Positions 13,396 through 28,300 of a stretch of DNA of 64,000 nucleotides are shown one piece after another. The first letter of the stretch is position 1, and each line of letters starts with the position of its first letter. The DNA is from Antedon mediterranea (lineage: Eukaryota > Echinodermata > Crinoidea > Comatulida > Antedonidae): positions 18,428,501 through 18,492,500 of the forward strand of contig NC_092674.1 of assembly GCF_964355755.1 (NCBI RefSeq), given 5' to 3'. The notes below the pieces were generated by a model, which saw only the letters and a list, made by a program, of their open reading frames with translations, was not told where the DNA came from and ran no database searches. A program made the position numbers and the translations under genes.

Positions 13396-16300
13396 CTCAA
13401 CGGCCTTTGCTACGATGGATATATAGTGCTATTTCTCAAATGGCCTTTGCTACTTTGCATTTTGACTTGTGACGTATATGTTTTCCTATTCAATTACATT
13501 GCTCATCGATAGGAGCAAACGGCCAAAAGCGTCTTGAGAATTTAAATTTTTAAATTACGATAACTTTTGTAAAAATGATCGAAATTTAATCGGATAACCA
13601 CATTTATAAAGACAATTTAATAGAGTTTACCCTATCATCAGCTTATATTTTCTTATCACGCACTTTTTGAAATATTGGTTTCTGAATCATGCCTACTTAT
13701 CGGGTAGTAGTTTTGATAGGCCTGATTTGACAACAACCAACCTTAACCGTTTTGAACTTCTAATTTTTTTTTTACTTATCCGATTTGAAATTTCTTTGTT
13801 GTATACGATAGAAGATCATATAAAGAACGTGTATACGAAATTTCATCGATTTATCTTAATTTTAAGTTACTTAAAAAAAATAATTCTATATTGAATTTTT
13901 TCGCGAAAAATTGGGATGTCATTTTGCTACGTACCAAAACTCAAATAGTCATTGCGTTTAACGTATTTACTCAATAAATGTAATTTTTGTACAATGTGTT
14001 CATATATATTGTTGGATTATGTGTGCCAAATTTGGATTTATAAAACTTAACAAATTCGGAGATATTTAAAAAATATTGCTCATTTTGGCCGTTTGCTACG
14101 TATTTTCTTAATTTTTAAAATGCTTTTACAACGTGGTTACTTTACGAAAACAAACTATTTTTAGGTATGTTAGTCTATGTTTAACATACTATCGATCTGC
14201 TATTTTGATTTTTTGAATTTAAGCGTGTTTATATTTTTAATAAAAACCGACTTTTTTTAGATTTTGTGGTCGCTAGAACTCAAATATAATTGTCTCGTTC
14301 ACTCAAAGTTTATTATAAATGTAAAATGACTTATTAAAATATCTTTATTATCATTAAATTGCAATTTACATAATGAAAAGCTTTATTTTCATTATTAGTC
14401 ATCATTTAGTTAGCAAATGATTATTTTAAAAGTATATATTACAATTTTTCGGAATTTTGTTATCATTTTAAAATTGGAAAACGTTTCAAATTTAAGGACT
14501 TGTGGCAGGTCTTGTATTAAATTACGATTTATTTTGTTTAACATTTTAGAAACAAAAATTCCTTTAATATGTGTAATCATTAAAACATTTCGCATCCACT
14601 AGACGTTGATTTTATTGATTTATATAGTTTTAAAACAATTAAATTGGCGATTAAATGTCACGAAATTTAAAAATCCTAAGCATTTTCACTGGAACCACAG
14701 CATCCTAGGCCCAACAGCATCGACAGCCTACAGCAAACTATAGATAAACCAGGTATACCGTAAGTTTTTATTTATTTTTGTTGTAATATAGATTTTTAAA
14801 TAGTTATAGTTCAATGTTATATATTTAATGTTGTTATCTGACTCTCTGGCGGTAATCTATGAGAGGTAAATTAGGGGCCTAGGCCTTAGGTCTATGATGC
14901 ACATAAATTGCCAAACCTTGTGTGCAGCCCGGGGGGCTGCTGCGCCCGGCCCAGGCGGCCTAATTAGGCTTACCGCTTAGGCCTCGGTCTACATTAGGCC
15001 TAGGCCCTAGTGTCTGTTTACAGGTTTGTAAGTGCATAAACAGAGTAGGCCTAGACCTAACTTTTCTGGAATCTAGGCATAGGATAGGCACTGACTAGGC
15101 CTATGTCTAGAAATAAGCATGGCCTATTATTTACAGCTTTAGCCTGGGAGCCTAGGCCTACAAGCCTACTACTAGGCCTAGCTAGGGTAGGCCTATCCTA
15201 CTCCAGCCTGTCTTAGGCTAGACCTAGAGGTAGTACTCAGTGCTAGAAACCTGCCTAGGCCTAGATGTAGCCTACATCCTAAAACTAGACTAGGCCTAGG
15301 CTAGAACCTCTAGTAAAGGCTTTGACAGTTTTCTAGGCCCTACCTACATTATGTATGTTAGGGCCTATCTGACTTCTAGCATAGTTAGGCCTAGGCCTAG
15401 CCTAGACATTTACAGAAGGTGTACTGTAGGTTTCCCTTCTACATCATTAACAGCTAGCTTAGAACAATCCCCGCATTAAATCAAGCATCCATCCCAAATA
15501 TTTTTAACATAATTTTGTAATACTATTATTCACAAATTAAACATACTATTATGTCTTACAAAGCAAATTAATTTTTAGTTTAGTGTCCGGTTTGGAGTAT
15601 TCAATCAACTACTCAATTTCTGATGACTCAATAATCAACTTAACTTCAGGTATTTTAAGTCCCAAGCTTATTCAACTTATGTTTAATGTGACTAACAACA
15701 TAATAATGAAAATACAATTACTATTAGGTCATAAAAATAACAATTACTCTTTAAAATTATAAATAAACATTAATTCAATCCAAATAATGGTAGCAAAAGA
15801 GATGTTTTAAAATAGTAACTATTAAATACTGTTGGTGTTGACTGTATTCAGTTTTTTTTTCAGTGAAACACATTATGGTACAAATGGAGAAAATATATCT
15901 AGAAGAGAGGAAAATAACAAGATGAAGGAGCAGGAAAAATATGGTATACTTATCTGTATGGCAATTTTCATACACATTAATTCATGTTAAAACAAAATGA
16001 CTATTAAACTATTTTAAGCCCAATTAAATACAACAAAGCACCCAAGTCAATGCCATGAAATGTAATTTAACAGGTGTCTTAAATTAATTCTAAAGCCAAT
16101 ACAAAGCAAATTCATTTACAATTAAAATGAAGTGAGAAAAGTATAATGTAAGAGTCAGAATTGTTAGAAATGTAATATAAATAAAATACAAAATTAAAAC
16201 TTTTATTTTAGACAACTTCTAATGTTTATTAAAATGTGCTTTTTCATTTTTCAGTTACTGCTGTGGTTTCAAACATCCTCCACATCACATACAAGTTAAT

Positions 16301-19300
16301 GGCTTAATTAAGGTAATCAGTAAACTCATTATAAATGTTTTGCTTTAATTTATAACAATGTTTCATTTATCTACTAACCATACATAAACACACTCACACA
16401 CCAACATACACAAAACACCTTTTAGAATAGCTTGTATTTAATGTAGGACAAAAGTAAACATAACAATGTAGTTGTAGGACAAAATTAAACACAACAAAAG
16501 TTTGATCTAGGCTTATTAGTTGTAGGACAAAATTCAACATCAATAAAGCTTAGTTAGTTGCTTAAAATTAAACAGAGGAATACAGTTCAGTTTAGTTTAT
16601 ATTTACTGTATATAAAAATTAAACGGAGCAATGTTGTTTAGTGGTTGGTTGTAGAACTAATTTAAACAGGAGAATGCAGTTCAGTTGAGTTTAGTTATTT
16701 ACTGTATAGGGAAAAAAAAATAACAGAGGAATGAAGTTTAGTTTTAGTTGGTTGTTGGACAAAAATGAACAGTTTGGTTAATTGTTGTATTACAAATGCA
16801 GACACAGCAATACAGTTCAGTTTAGTTATTTACTGTAGGAAAAAATAAACACATAAACATTGCAGTTTATTTAGTTAATTGTAGGAAAAAATTGGTTTAG
16901 AAATCATTTATTGACACAACATTAAACAAACCAATAATACAGGACATTCAAGTAGTTAGACATGTGCAGCGGTACAGTTATTATAGAACACAATTAAGAG
17001 TACCTATTTAGACAATCTGAAAGTATAATTGGTTGAGAAATCATCTATTAAACAAACCAATAATACAGGACATTCAAGTAGTTAGACATGTGTAGTGGTA
17101 CAGTTATTATAGAAGACAATTAAGAGTACATATTTTAGACAATCTGAAAGTGTAATTGGTTGAGAAATCATCTATTAAATCACTCAACAATACTGGACAT
17201 TCAAGTAGTTAGACATGTGTAGGGGTACAGTTATTATTATAGAACACAATTAGAAGTAAATATTTTAGACAATCTGAAAGTATAATTGGTTGAGAAATCA
17301 TCTATAAAACAACCCAACAATACAAGACATTCAAGTAGTTAGACATGTGTAGGGGTATAGTTATTATAGGACACAATTAGGAGTTTGTTGTAGGACACAA
17401 TTAAACACAGCAGTTTAGTTTAGTTAGAACAAGCCCCGCATTAAATCAGTAATCAAGCATCCATCGTAAATATTTTAAACATAATTTTGTAATACTATTT
17501 TCATGAATTAAAAATACTATATATGACTTATATTATAATGCAAATTAATTTTTAGTTTTAGTGTTCGGTTTGGAGTATTCAATCAACTAGCCTATTCAAT
17601 TTCTGATGACTCAAAAATCAACTTAACTTCAGGTATTTTAAGTCCCACGCTTAATCAACGTTTTAATGTTACTAACAACATATGAAAATACAATTATGTT
17701 TAGGTCATAAAAATAACAATTACTCCTTAAAATTATAAATAAAGTGATAAATAATAATAATTCAATCCAAATAATGGTAGTAGGCCTAGTGGTAACAAAA
17801 GAGATTTCTTAAAATAGTAACTATTGAATGCTGTTGGTGTTGACTGTATTCAGTTTATTTTCAGTGAAAAACATGATGGTACAAATGGAAAAAAAGGTCT
17901 AGAAGAGAGGAAAATAACAAGATGAAGGAGCAGAAAATATATGGTTGAATATATGACTAAAATCATACCTTACATTAAAACAATCAATTAAATTAATATT
18001 TTATATTACAATAAAGGATGAAATCAATGGTAGGACATGTAATGAGGCCAGTCAAACTAATAACATATAGCATTGAAATACTGTAGAGTAAATGTAAAAT
18101 AAAGAGGTAATTTAGGTGCAAAAATGCTAATAAAAAAAACTGCTAGTACTACAAGTAAAAATGTTTATTCACATATTTTTTTAATTAATTATATTTTCAG
18201 CCTCTGCTATGATTAGTACCAAGTATTGTTGCTTTCAACAAGTCTTACTTCACAATTTGATGTCTTTTAAAGGTAATTGGTCATCTCAATATTGCTTTAC
18301 GCTTTAAACCATCAGATAATAGTAATAATTGTAGCAGTACAATTAGAAATTAAATTTACATTACATTTATCAAACAAAATGTCTAATGTGATTAGTTGAC
18401 AACACGATTACAAAAGACAGTAAAAAAGTAGTTAATTTGAAATGCTCAAATTCAATTTAGCTTTCCCTTCTCCATCAGCTGTTCATTGTTAAAAATCACA
18501 ATATATGATACACAGACATACAGTCTGTTTAGGTCATAAAAATGAATAATGCACTAAAAATGTTATTAGTTTTATTAGTACTGTATACTAATGACTGAAC
18601 ATAATGGGTTTTTTTTAAACAGTGATATTGATAATGGATAAGAAAGAGGATAATCTAGAAGTGGAAGTGGAAACAAGATGAATAATACATTTAGGAAGAA
18701 AAAAAAGGAGATGGTTGAATATAACTAATAGTCTTTATTTTCATACACATTAATTCATGTTAAAACAAGATGACAATTAAACAATTTTAAGCCCAATTAA
18801 ATACAACAAAGCACCCAAGTCAATGACTAGAAATGTAATTTAACAGTTGTCTTAAATTAATTCTAAAGCCAATACAAAGCAAATACATTTACAATTAAAA
18901 ATGAAGCGAAAAAAGTGTAATGTAACACATCTGAGAATTGTTAGTAAAGTATTACATTTCAAACAGAAAATTAAAACTTTTTTTTAAACAACTTCTAATG
19001 TTTATTAAAATGTGCTTTTTCATTTTTTTTCCCAGTTACTGCTGTGGTTTTAAACATCCTCCACTTCACATACAAGTTAATGGCTTATTAATAATTAAGG
19101 TAATCAGTAAACTCATTATAAATGTTTTGCTTTAATTTACTAACAATGTTTCATTTATCTACTAACCATACATAAACACACTCACACACCAACATACACA
19201 AAACACATTTTAGAATAGCTTGTATTTAATGTAGAACAAATTAAGTCTTCTTGTACTAGACTAAAGTTAAACACAGAAATGCAGTCAGTTTAGTTAATTA

Positions 19301-22300
19301 CTGTAGGGAAAAATTAAAAACAGCAATACAGTTCAGTTAGTTGTTGTAGGACAAAATTAAACTAAGGAATACAGTTTAGTTTAGTTATTTACTGTAGGGA
19401 AAAATTAAAAGCAGCAATGTAGTTTAGTTGGTTGTAGAACATATTTAAACAGGGTAATACAGTTCAGTTTAGTTATTTTCTGTATAGGAAAACAATTAAA
19501 AACATCAATTCAGTTTAGTATAGTTTAGTTAATTGTACTGTAGGACAAATTTAAACACAGCAATGGAATTTAGTTGGTTGTGAAACAAAAGTGAACATAG
19601 TTTAGTTTGGTTAATTGTTGTAGGACAAATGTAGACACAACAATGTAGTTTAGTTTAGTGGTTTGTAGAACACAATTAAACACAGCAATTCAGTTTAGTT
19701 AAGTTGGTTGTAGAACAAAATTAAACCGACCAATTCAATTTATCTATTGAACAACCCAATAATACAGGACATTCAAGTAGTTAGACATGTGTAGGGGTAC
19801 AGTTATTATATAACCTATTTAGGAGTACATATATTTGACAACTCTAAAATTATAATTGGTTGAGAAATCATCTATTGAACAACCCAATAGCCATTCAAGT
19901 AGTTAGACATGTTTAAGAGTACAGTTATTATAGAACACAATTAAGAGTAAATTGTAGTTTTTATCAATTGGTTGTAGAAGAAATTTAAACACAGCAATGC
20001 AGTTTAGGTTAATTAGTGGTTTATGGCAAAATTAAACACAGGAATACAGTTCAGTTTAGTTAGTTGTAGAAGAAATTTAAACACAGCAATGCAGTTCAGG
20101 TTAGTTAGTTGTTTAGGCCAAAATTAAACACAGTATTGCAGTTCAGTTTAGTTGGTTGTAGGTGAAATATAAACACAGCAATACAGTTCAGTTTAGTTAG
20201 TTGTTTAGGGCAAAATAAAACAACAAATCTAACAGTGTAATTGGTTGAGAAATCATCTATTGAACAACTCAATAATACAGAACATTCAAGTAGTTAGACA
20301 TGTGTAGGGGTACAGTTATTTTAGAACACAATTAAGAGTACATATTAAAGACAAATCTAAAAGTCTAATTGATTGAGAAATTATCTATTGAAGAACTCAA
20401 CAATACAGGACATTAAAGTAGTCGGACATGTGTAGGGGTAGAGTTATTATAGAACACAATTAAGAGTACATTGTAGTTTGATCTATTGGTTGTAGGATAA
20501 ATTTAAACACAGCAATGCAGTTCAGTTTAGTTTAGTTAGTTGTTTAGGGCAAAATAAAACAACAAATCTAACAGTGTAATTGGTTGAGAAATCATCTATT
20601 GAACAACTCAATAATACAGGACATTCAAGTAGTTAGACATGTCTGGGGGACAGTTATTATAGAACACAATTAAGAGTAAATTGTAGTTTTTATCAATTGG
20701 TTGTAGAAGAAATTTAAACACAGCAATGCAGTTCAGGTTAGTTAGTTGTTTAGGGCAAAATTAAACACAGGATTGCAGTTCAGTTTAGTTGGTTGTAGGT
20801 GAAATTTAAACACAGCAATACAGTTCAGTTTAGTTAGTTGTTTAGGGCAAAATAAAACAGCAAATCTAACAGTGTAATTGGTTGAGAAATCATCTATTGG
20901 ACAACACAATAATACAGGACATTCAAGTAGTTAGACATGTGTAGGGGACAGTTATTATAGAGCACAATTAAGAGTACATATTTTAGACAAATCTAAAAGT
21001 ATAATTGATTGAGAAATTATCTATTGAACAACTCAACAATACAGAACATTCAGGTAGTTAGACATGTGTAGGGGGACAGTTATTATAGAACACAATTAAT
21101 CTGAGTAAATTGTAGTTTTTATCAATTGGTTGTAGAAGAAATTTAAACACAGCAATGCAGTTCAGGTTAGTTAGATGTTTAGGGCAAAATTAAACACAGG
21201 ATTTCAGTTCAGTTTAGTTGGAATTGTAGGTGAAATATAAACACAGCAATACAGTTCAGTTTAGTTAGTTGTTTAGGGCAAAATAAAACAGCAAATCTAA
21301 CAGTGTAATTGGTTGAGAAATCATCTATTGAACAACTCAATAATACAGAACATTCAAGTAGTTAGACATGTGTAGGGGGGCAGTTATTATAGAACACAAT
21401 TAGGAGTACATATTTTAGACAAATCTAAAAGTATAATTGATTGAAAAATTATCTATTGAACAACTCAACAATACAGGACATTAAAGTAGTCAGACATGTG
21501 TAGGGGTACAGTTATTATAGAGCACAATTAAGAGTACATATTTTAGACAAATCTAAAAGTCTAATTGATTGAGAAATTATCTATTGAACAACTCAACAAT
21601 ACAGGACATTAAAGTAGTCAGACATGTGTAGGGGTACAGTTATTATAGAGCACAATTAAGAGTACATATTTTAGACAAATCTAACAGTACTATTTGTTGA
21701 GAAATCATCTATTGAACAACCCAATAATACAGGACATTCAAGTAGTTAGACATGTGTAGGGGTACAGTTATTATAGAGCACAATTAAGAGTAAATTGTAG
21801 TTTTTATCAATTGGTTGTAGAAGAAATTTAAACACAGCAATGCAGTTCAGGTTAGTTAGTTGTTTAGGGCAAAATTAAGCACAGGATTGCAGTTCAGTTT
21901 AGTTGGTTGTAGGTGAAATTTAAACACAGCAATACAGTTCAGTTTAGTTAGTTGTTTAGGGCAAAATAAACAGCAAATCTAACAGTGTAATTGGTTGAGA
22001 AATCATCTATTGAACAACTCAATAATACAGAACATTCAGGTAGTTAGACATGTCTGGGGGGACAGTTATTATAGAACACAATTAAGAGTAAATTGTAGTT
22101 TTTATCAATTGGTTGTAGAAGAAATTTAAACACAGCAATGCAGTTCAGGTTAGTTAGTTGTTTAGGGCAAAATTAAACACAGGAATACAGTTCAGTTTAG
22201 TTAGTTGTAGAAGAAATTTAAACACAGCAATGCAGTTCAGTTCAGTTAGATGTTTAGGGCAAAATTAAACACAGGATTGCAGTTCAGTTTAGTTGGAATT

Positions 22301-25300
22301 GTAGGTGAAATATAAACACTGCAATACAGTTCAGTTTAGTTAGTTGTTTAGGGCAAAATAAAACAACACATCTAACAGTGTAATTGGTTGAGAAATCATC
22401 TATTGAACAACTCAATAATACAGAACATTCAAGTAGTTAGACATGTGTAGGGGTACAGTTATTTTAGAACACAATTAAGAGTAAATTGTAGTTTTTATCA
22501 ATTGGTTGTAGGTGAAATTTAAACACAGCAATACAGTTCAGTTTAGTTAGTTGTTTAGGGCAAAATAAAACAGCAAATCTAACAGTGTAATTGGTTGAGA
22601 AATCATCTATTGGACAACACAATAATACAGGACATTCAAGTAGTTAGACATGTGGGGGGGCAGTTATTATAGAACACAATTAGGAGTACATATTTTAGAC
22701 AAATCTAAAAGTATAATTGATTGAAAAATTATCTATTGAACAACTCAACAATACAGGACATTAAAGTAGTCAGACAAGTGTAGGGGTACAGTTATTATAG
22801 AACACAATTAAGAGTACATATTTTAGACAAATCTAACAGTACTATTTGTTGAAAAATCATCTATTGAACAACCCAATAATACAGGACATTCAAGTAGTTA
22901 GACATGTGTAGGGGTACAGTTATTATAGAGCACAATTAAGAGTAAATTGTAGTTTGATCTATTGGTTGTAGGATAAATTTAAACACAGCAATGCAGTTCA
23001 GTTTAGTTAGTTGTTTAGGGCAAATAAACAGCAAATCTAACAGTGTAATTGGTTGAGAAATCATCTATTGAACAACTCAATAATACAGAACATTCAGGTA
23101 GTTAGACATGTGTAGGGGGACAGTTATTATAGAACACAATTAATCTGAGTAAATTGTAGTTTTTATCAATTGGTTGTAGAAGAAATTTAAACACAGCAAT
23201 GCAGTTCAGGTTAGTTAGATGTTTAGGGCAAAATTAAACACAGGATTTCAGTTCAGTTTAGTTGGAATTGTAGGTGAAATATAAACACAGCAATACAGTT
23301 CAGTTTAGTTAGTTGTTTAGGGCAAAATAAAACAGCAAATCTAACAGTGTAATTGGTTGAGAAATCATCTATTGAACAACTCAATAATACAGAACATTCA
23401 AGTAGTCAGACATGTGTAGGGGGCAGTTATTATAGAACACAATTAGGAGTACATATTTTAGACAAATCTAAAAGTATAATTGATTGAAAAATTATCTATT
23501 GAACAACTCAACAATACAGGACATTAAAGTAGTCAGACATGTGTAGGGGTACAGTTATTATAGCACACAATTAAGAGTACATATTTTAGACAAATCTAAA
23601 AGTCTAATTGATTGAGAAATTATCTATTGAAAAACTCAACAATACAGGACATTAAAGTAGTCAGACATGTGTAGGGGTACAGTTATTATAGCACACAATT
23701 AAGAGTACATATTTTAGACAAATCTAAAAGTCTAATTGATTGAAAAATCATCTATTGAACAACCCAATAATACAGGACATTCAAGTAGTTAGACATGTGT
23801 AGGGGTAGAGTTATTATAGAACACAATTAAGAGTACATTGTAGTTTGATCTATTGGTTGTAGAACAAAATTAAACCGAGCAATGCAGTTCAGTTTAGTTA
23901 GTTGTTTAAGGCAAAATTAAACACAGCAATGCAGTTCAGTTTAGTTAGTTGTTTAGGGCAAAATTAAACACAGCAATGCAGTTCAGTTTAGTTAGTTGCT
24001 TAATGACAAAGTTAAACAAAGGAATTCAGTTTAGATTTGTTAGTTACTTACAACAAAATTAAAGAGAGGAATGCAGTTTAATTTAGTTAGTTGTTTAGGG
24101 CAAAATAAAAAACAGCAAATCTAACACTATAATTGGTTAAGAACTTTTAGACAAAACAATTATACATGGTACAGTTATTATAGAACACAATTAGGAGTAA
24201 ATATTTTAGACAAATCTGAAGTAGAATTAGTTGAGAAATTCTAAATGAAACAACCCAATAATACAGGACATTCAAGTTGTTAGACATGTGTAGGGGTACA
24301 GTTATTATAGAGCACAATCAAGAGTACATATTTTAGACAAATCTAACAGTATAATTTGGTTGAGAAATCATCTAATAGACAACATAATAATACAGGACAT
24401 TCTAGTAGTTCACATTTGTAGGGAGGAGTACAGATATTATAGAACACAATTAGGAGTACATATTTTAGACAAATCTAACATTACAACTGGTTAAGAAATC
24501 ATCTATAGAACAACCCAACAATACAGGACATTCAAGTAGTTAGACATGTGTAGGGGTACAGTTATTATAGCACACAATTAAGAGTACATATTTTAGACAA
24601 ATCTGAAGTATAATTAGTTGATAAATCATCTATTGAACAACTCCACAATACAAGACATTCAAGTAGTTAGGTTACAGTTATTATAGAGCACAATTTAGAG
24701 TAAATATTTTAGACAAATTTAACAATACAATTGGTTGAGAAATAATCTATTGAACAACCCAATAATGCAAATTTCACATTCAACTAGTTACACGTGTGGT
24801 TCTAGAACAAAATTAAACAGAGCAATTTAGTTTAGTTTGTTAGAGGACACAATTAAACAGAGAAATTTAGTTTAGTTGGTTATAGGACACAATTGAACAC
24901 AGCAGCTTAGTTTAGTTTAGTTGGTTGTAGGACACAATTAAACAGAGCAATTCAGTTTAGTTTAGTTGGTTGTAGAACAAAATTAAACAGAGCAATTTAA
25001 TTTAGTTTAGTTGGTTGTAGGACAAAATTAAACACAGCAGCTTAGTTTAGTTTAGTTGGTTGTAGGACACAATTTAACACAGCAGCACAGTTTAGTTTAG
25101 TAATGAAACAGAGAAATTTAGTTTAGTTGGTTTTAGGACCCAATTAAACACAGAAGTTCAGTTTAGTTTAGAACAAAATAAACAGAGAAATTCAGTTTAG
25201 TTTAGTTGGTTGTAGGACACAATTTAACAGAGTAATTCAGTTTATTTTATTTGGTTGTAGAACAACATTAAACAGACAAATTCTAATTTAGCTTAGTTGG

Positions 25301-28300
25301 CTGTAGGACACAATTAAACAGAGTAATTCAGTTTAGTTTAGTTGGTGTTAAGACACAATTAAACATAGCAATTCAGTTTAGTTTAGTTGGTTTTAGGACA
25401 CAATTAAACAGAGCAATTCAGTGTAGTTTAGTTGGTTTTAGGACACAATTAAACATAGCAATTCAGTTTAGTTTAGTTGGTTGTAGAACAAAATTAAACC
25501 GAGCAATTCAGTTTAGATTAGTTGGTTGTAGGACATAATTAAACACAGCAGTTCAGTTTAGTTAAGTTGGTTGTAGAACAAAATTAAACACAGCCATTCA
25601 TCTATTAGCCAAAACAATAATACAGAGCATTCAAATATTTAGACATATGTAGGGGTACAGTTATTGTAGACAACAATTAAGATAATATATTTTAGACAAA
25701 TTTAAAAGTATAATTGGTTGGGAAATTATCTAGTAGACAACAAAACAATACAGAACATTCAAATATTTAGACATGTGTAGGGGTACAGTTATTATAGAAC
25801 ATCATTAAGTGTACATATTTTAGACAAATCTAAAAGTATAATTGGTTAAGAAATTATCTAGTAGACAACACAATACTACAAAACATTCAACTATTTAGAC
25901 TTGTGCAATTCAGTAAGTTTAGTTGGTTGTAAGACACAATTAAACATAGCAATTCAGTTTAGTTTAGTTGGTTGTAAGACAAAATTAAATAGAGAAGTTT
26001 AGTTAATTTGGTTGTAGAACAAAATTAAACAGAGCAATTCAGTTTAGTTTAGTTGGTTGTAGGACAAAATTAAACACAGCAGTTCAGGTTATAGGACACA
26101 ATTAAGAGTAAATATTTGAGACAAATCTAACAGAATAATTGGTTGAGAAATCTATCTATCTAATCTATTAGACAACACAATATTACAGCACATAGTAGTT
26201 AAACATGTGTAGGGTTAGAATTCTTATAGAACCCATTTAGGAGTACATATTTTAAACATATTTAACAGAATAATTGGTTAAGAAATCATCTATTAGACAA
26301 CACAATAATGCAGAGCATTCAAGTAGTTAGACATGTGTAGGGGTAGAGTTATTATAGAACACAATTAAGAGTACATTGTAGTTTGATCTATTGGTTGTAG
26401 AACAAAATTAAACCGAGCAATGCAGTTAAGTTTAGTTAGTTGTTTAAGGCAAAATTAAACACAGCAATGCAGTTCAGTTTAGTTAGTTGTTTAGGGCAAA
26501 ATTAAACACAGCAATGCAGTTCAGTTTAGTTAGTTGCTTAATGACAAAGTTAAACAAAGGAATTCAGTTTAGATTTGTTAGTTACTTACAACAAAATTAA
26601 AGAGAGGAATGCAGTTTAATTTAGTTAGTTGTTTAGGGCAAAATAAAAAACAGCAAATCTAACACTATAATTGGTTAAGAACTTTTAGACAAAACAATTA
26701 TACATGGTACAGTTATTATAGAACACAATTAGGAGTAAATATTTTAGACAAATCTGAAGTATAATTAGTTGAGAAATTCTAAATGAAACAACCCAATAAT
26801 ACAGGACATTCAAGTTGTTAGACATGTGTAGGGGTACAGTTATTATAGAGCACAATCAAGAGTACATATTTTAGACAAATCTAACAGTATAATTTGGTTG
26901 AGAAATCATCTAATAGACAACATAATAATACAGGACATTCTAGTAGTTCACATTTGTAGGGAGGAGTACAGATATTATAGAACACAATTAGGAGTACATA
27001 TTTTAGACAAATCTAACATTACAACTGGTTAAGAAATCATCTATAGAACAACCCAACAATACAGGACATTCAAGTAGTTAGACATGTGTAGGGGTACAGT
27101 TATTATAGCACACAATTAAGAGTACATATTTTAGACAAATCTGAAGTATAATTAGTTGATAAATCATCTATTGAACAACTCCACAATACAAGACATTCAA
27201 GTAGTTAGGTTACAGTTATTATAGAGCACAATTTAGAGTAAATATTTTAGACAAATTTAACAATACAATTGGTTGAGAAATAATCTATTGAACAACCCAA
27301 TAATGCAAATTTCACATTCAACTAGTTACACGTGTGGTTCTAGAACAAAATTAAACAGAGCAATTTAGTTTAGTTTGTTAGAGGACACAATTAAACAGAG
27401 AAATTTAGTTTAGTTGGTTATAGGACACAATTGAACACAGCAGCTTAGTTTAGTTTAGTTGGTTGTAGGACACAATTAAACAGAGCAATTCAGTTTAGTT
27501 TAGTTGGTTGTAGAACAAAATTAAACAGAGCAATTTAATTTAGTTTAGTTGGTTGTAGGACAAAATTAAACACAGCAGCTTAGTTTAGTTTAGTTGGTTG
27601 TAGGACACAATTTAACACAGCAGCACAGTTTAGTTTAGTAATGAAACAGAGAAATTTAGTTTAGTTGGTTTTAGGACCCAATTAAACACAGAAGTTCAGT
27701 TTAGTTTAGAACAAAATAAACAAAGAAATTCAGTTTAGTTTAGTTGGTTGTAGGACACAATTTAACAGAGTAATTCAGTTTATTTTATTTGGTTGTAGAA
27801 CAACATTAAACAGACCAATTCTAATTTAGTTTAGTTGGTGTTAAGACACAATTAAACATAGCAATTAAGTTTAGTTTAGTTGGTTTTAGGACACAATTAA
27901 ACAGAGCAATTCAGTGTAGTTTAGTTGGTTTTAGGACACAATTAAACATAGCAATTCAGTTTAGTTTAGTTGGTTGTAGAACAAAATTAAACCGAGCAAT
28001 TCAGTTTAGATTAGTTGGTTGTAGGACATAATTAAACACAGCAGTTCAGTTTAGTTAAGTTGGTTGTAGAACAAAATTAAACACAGCCATTCATCTATTA
28101 GCCAAAACAATAATACAGAGCATTCAAATATTTAGACATATGTAGGGGTACAGTTATTGTAGACAACAATTAAGATAATATATTTTAGACAAATTTAAAA
28201 GTATAATTGGTTGGGAAATTATCTAGTAGACAACAAAACAATACAGAACATTCAAATATTTAGACATGTGTAGGGGTACAGTTATTATAGAACATCATTA

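Larger units (their letters stand above)
15459..16435 (+). repeat. Segmental duplication inside the 22-kb block, copy 1
   Basis: CCCGCATTAAATCA to AAACACACTCACACACCAAC. It recurs as 17424-17947 plus 18735-19215, where a 787-bp segment separates the two halves. Differences are modest, so the duplication is not ancient. Confidence 0.8.
17424..19215 (+). repeat. Segmental duplication inside the 22-kb block, copy 2 (split)
   Basis: Halves 17424-17947 and 18735-19215 match 15459-16435. The intervening 17948-18734 carries two extra exon-like segments. Confidence 0.78.

Noticed and set aside
18938-19135. 65-codon frame across one lncRNA exon
   Set aside because: It runs through the acceptor and donor of the candidate exon, and the duplicate at 16255 has a stop in the equivalent frame.
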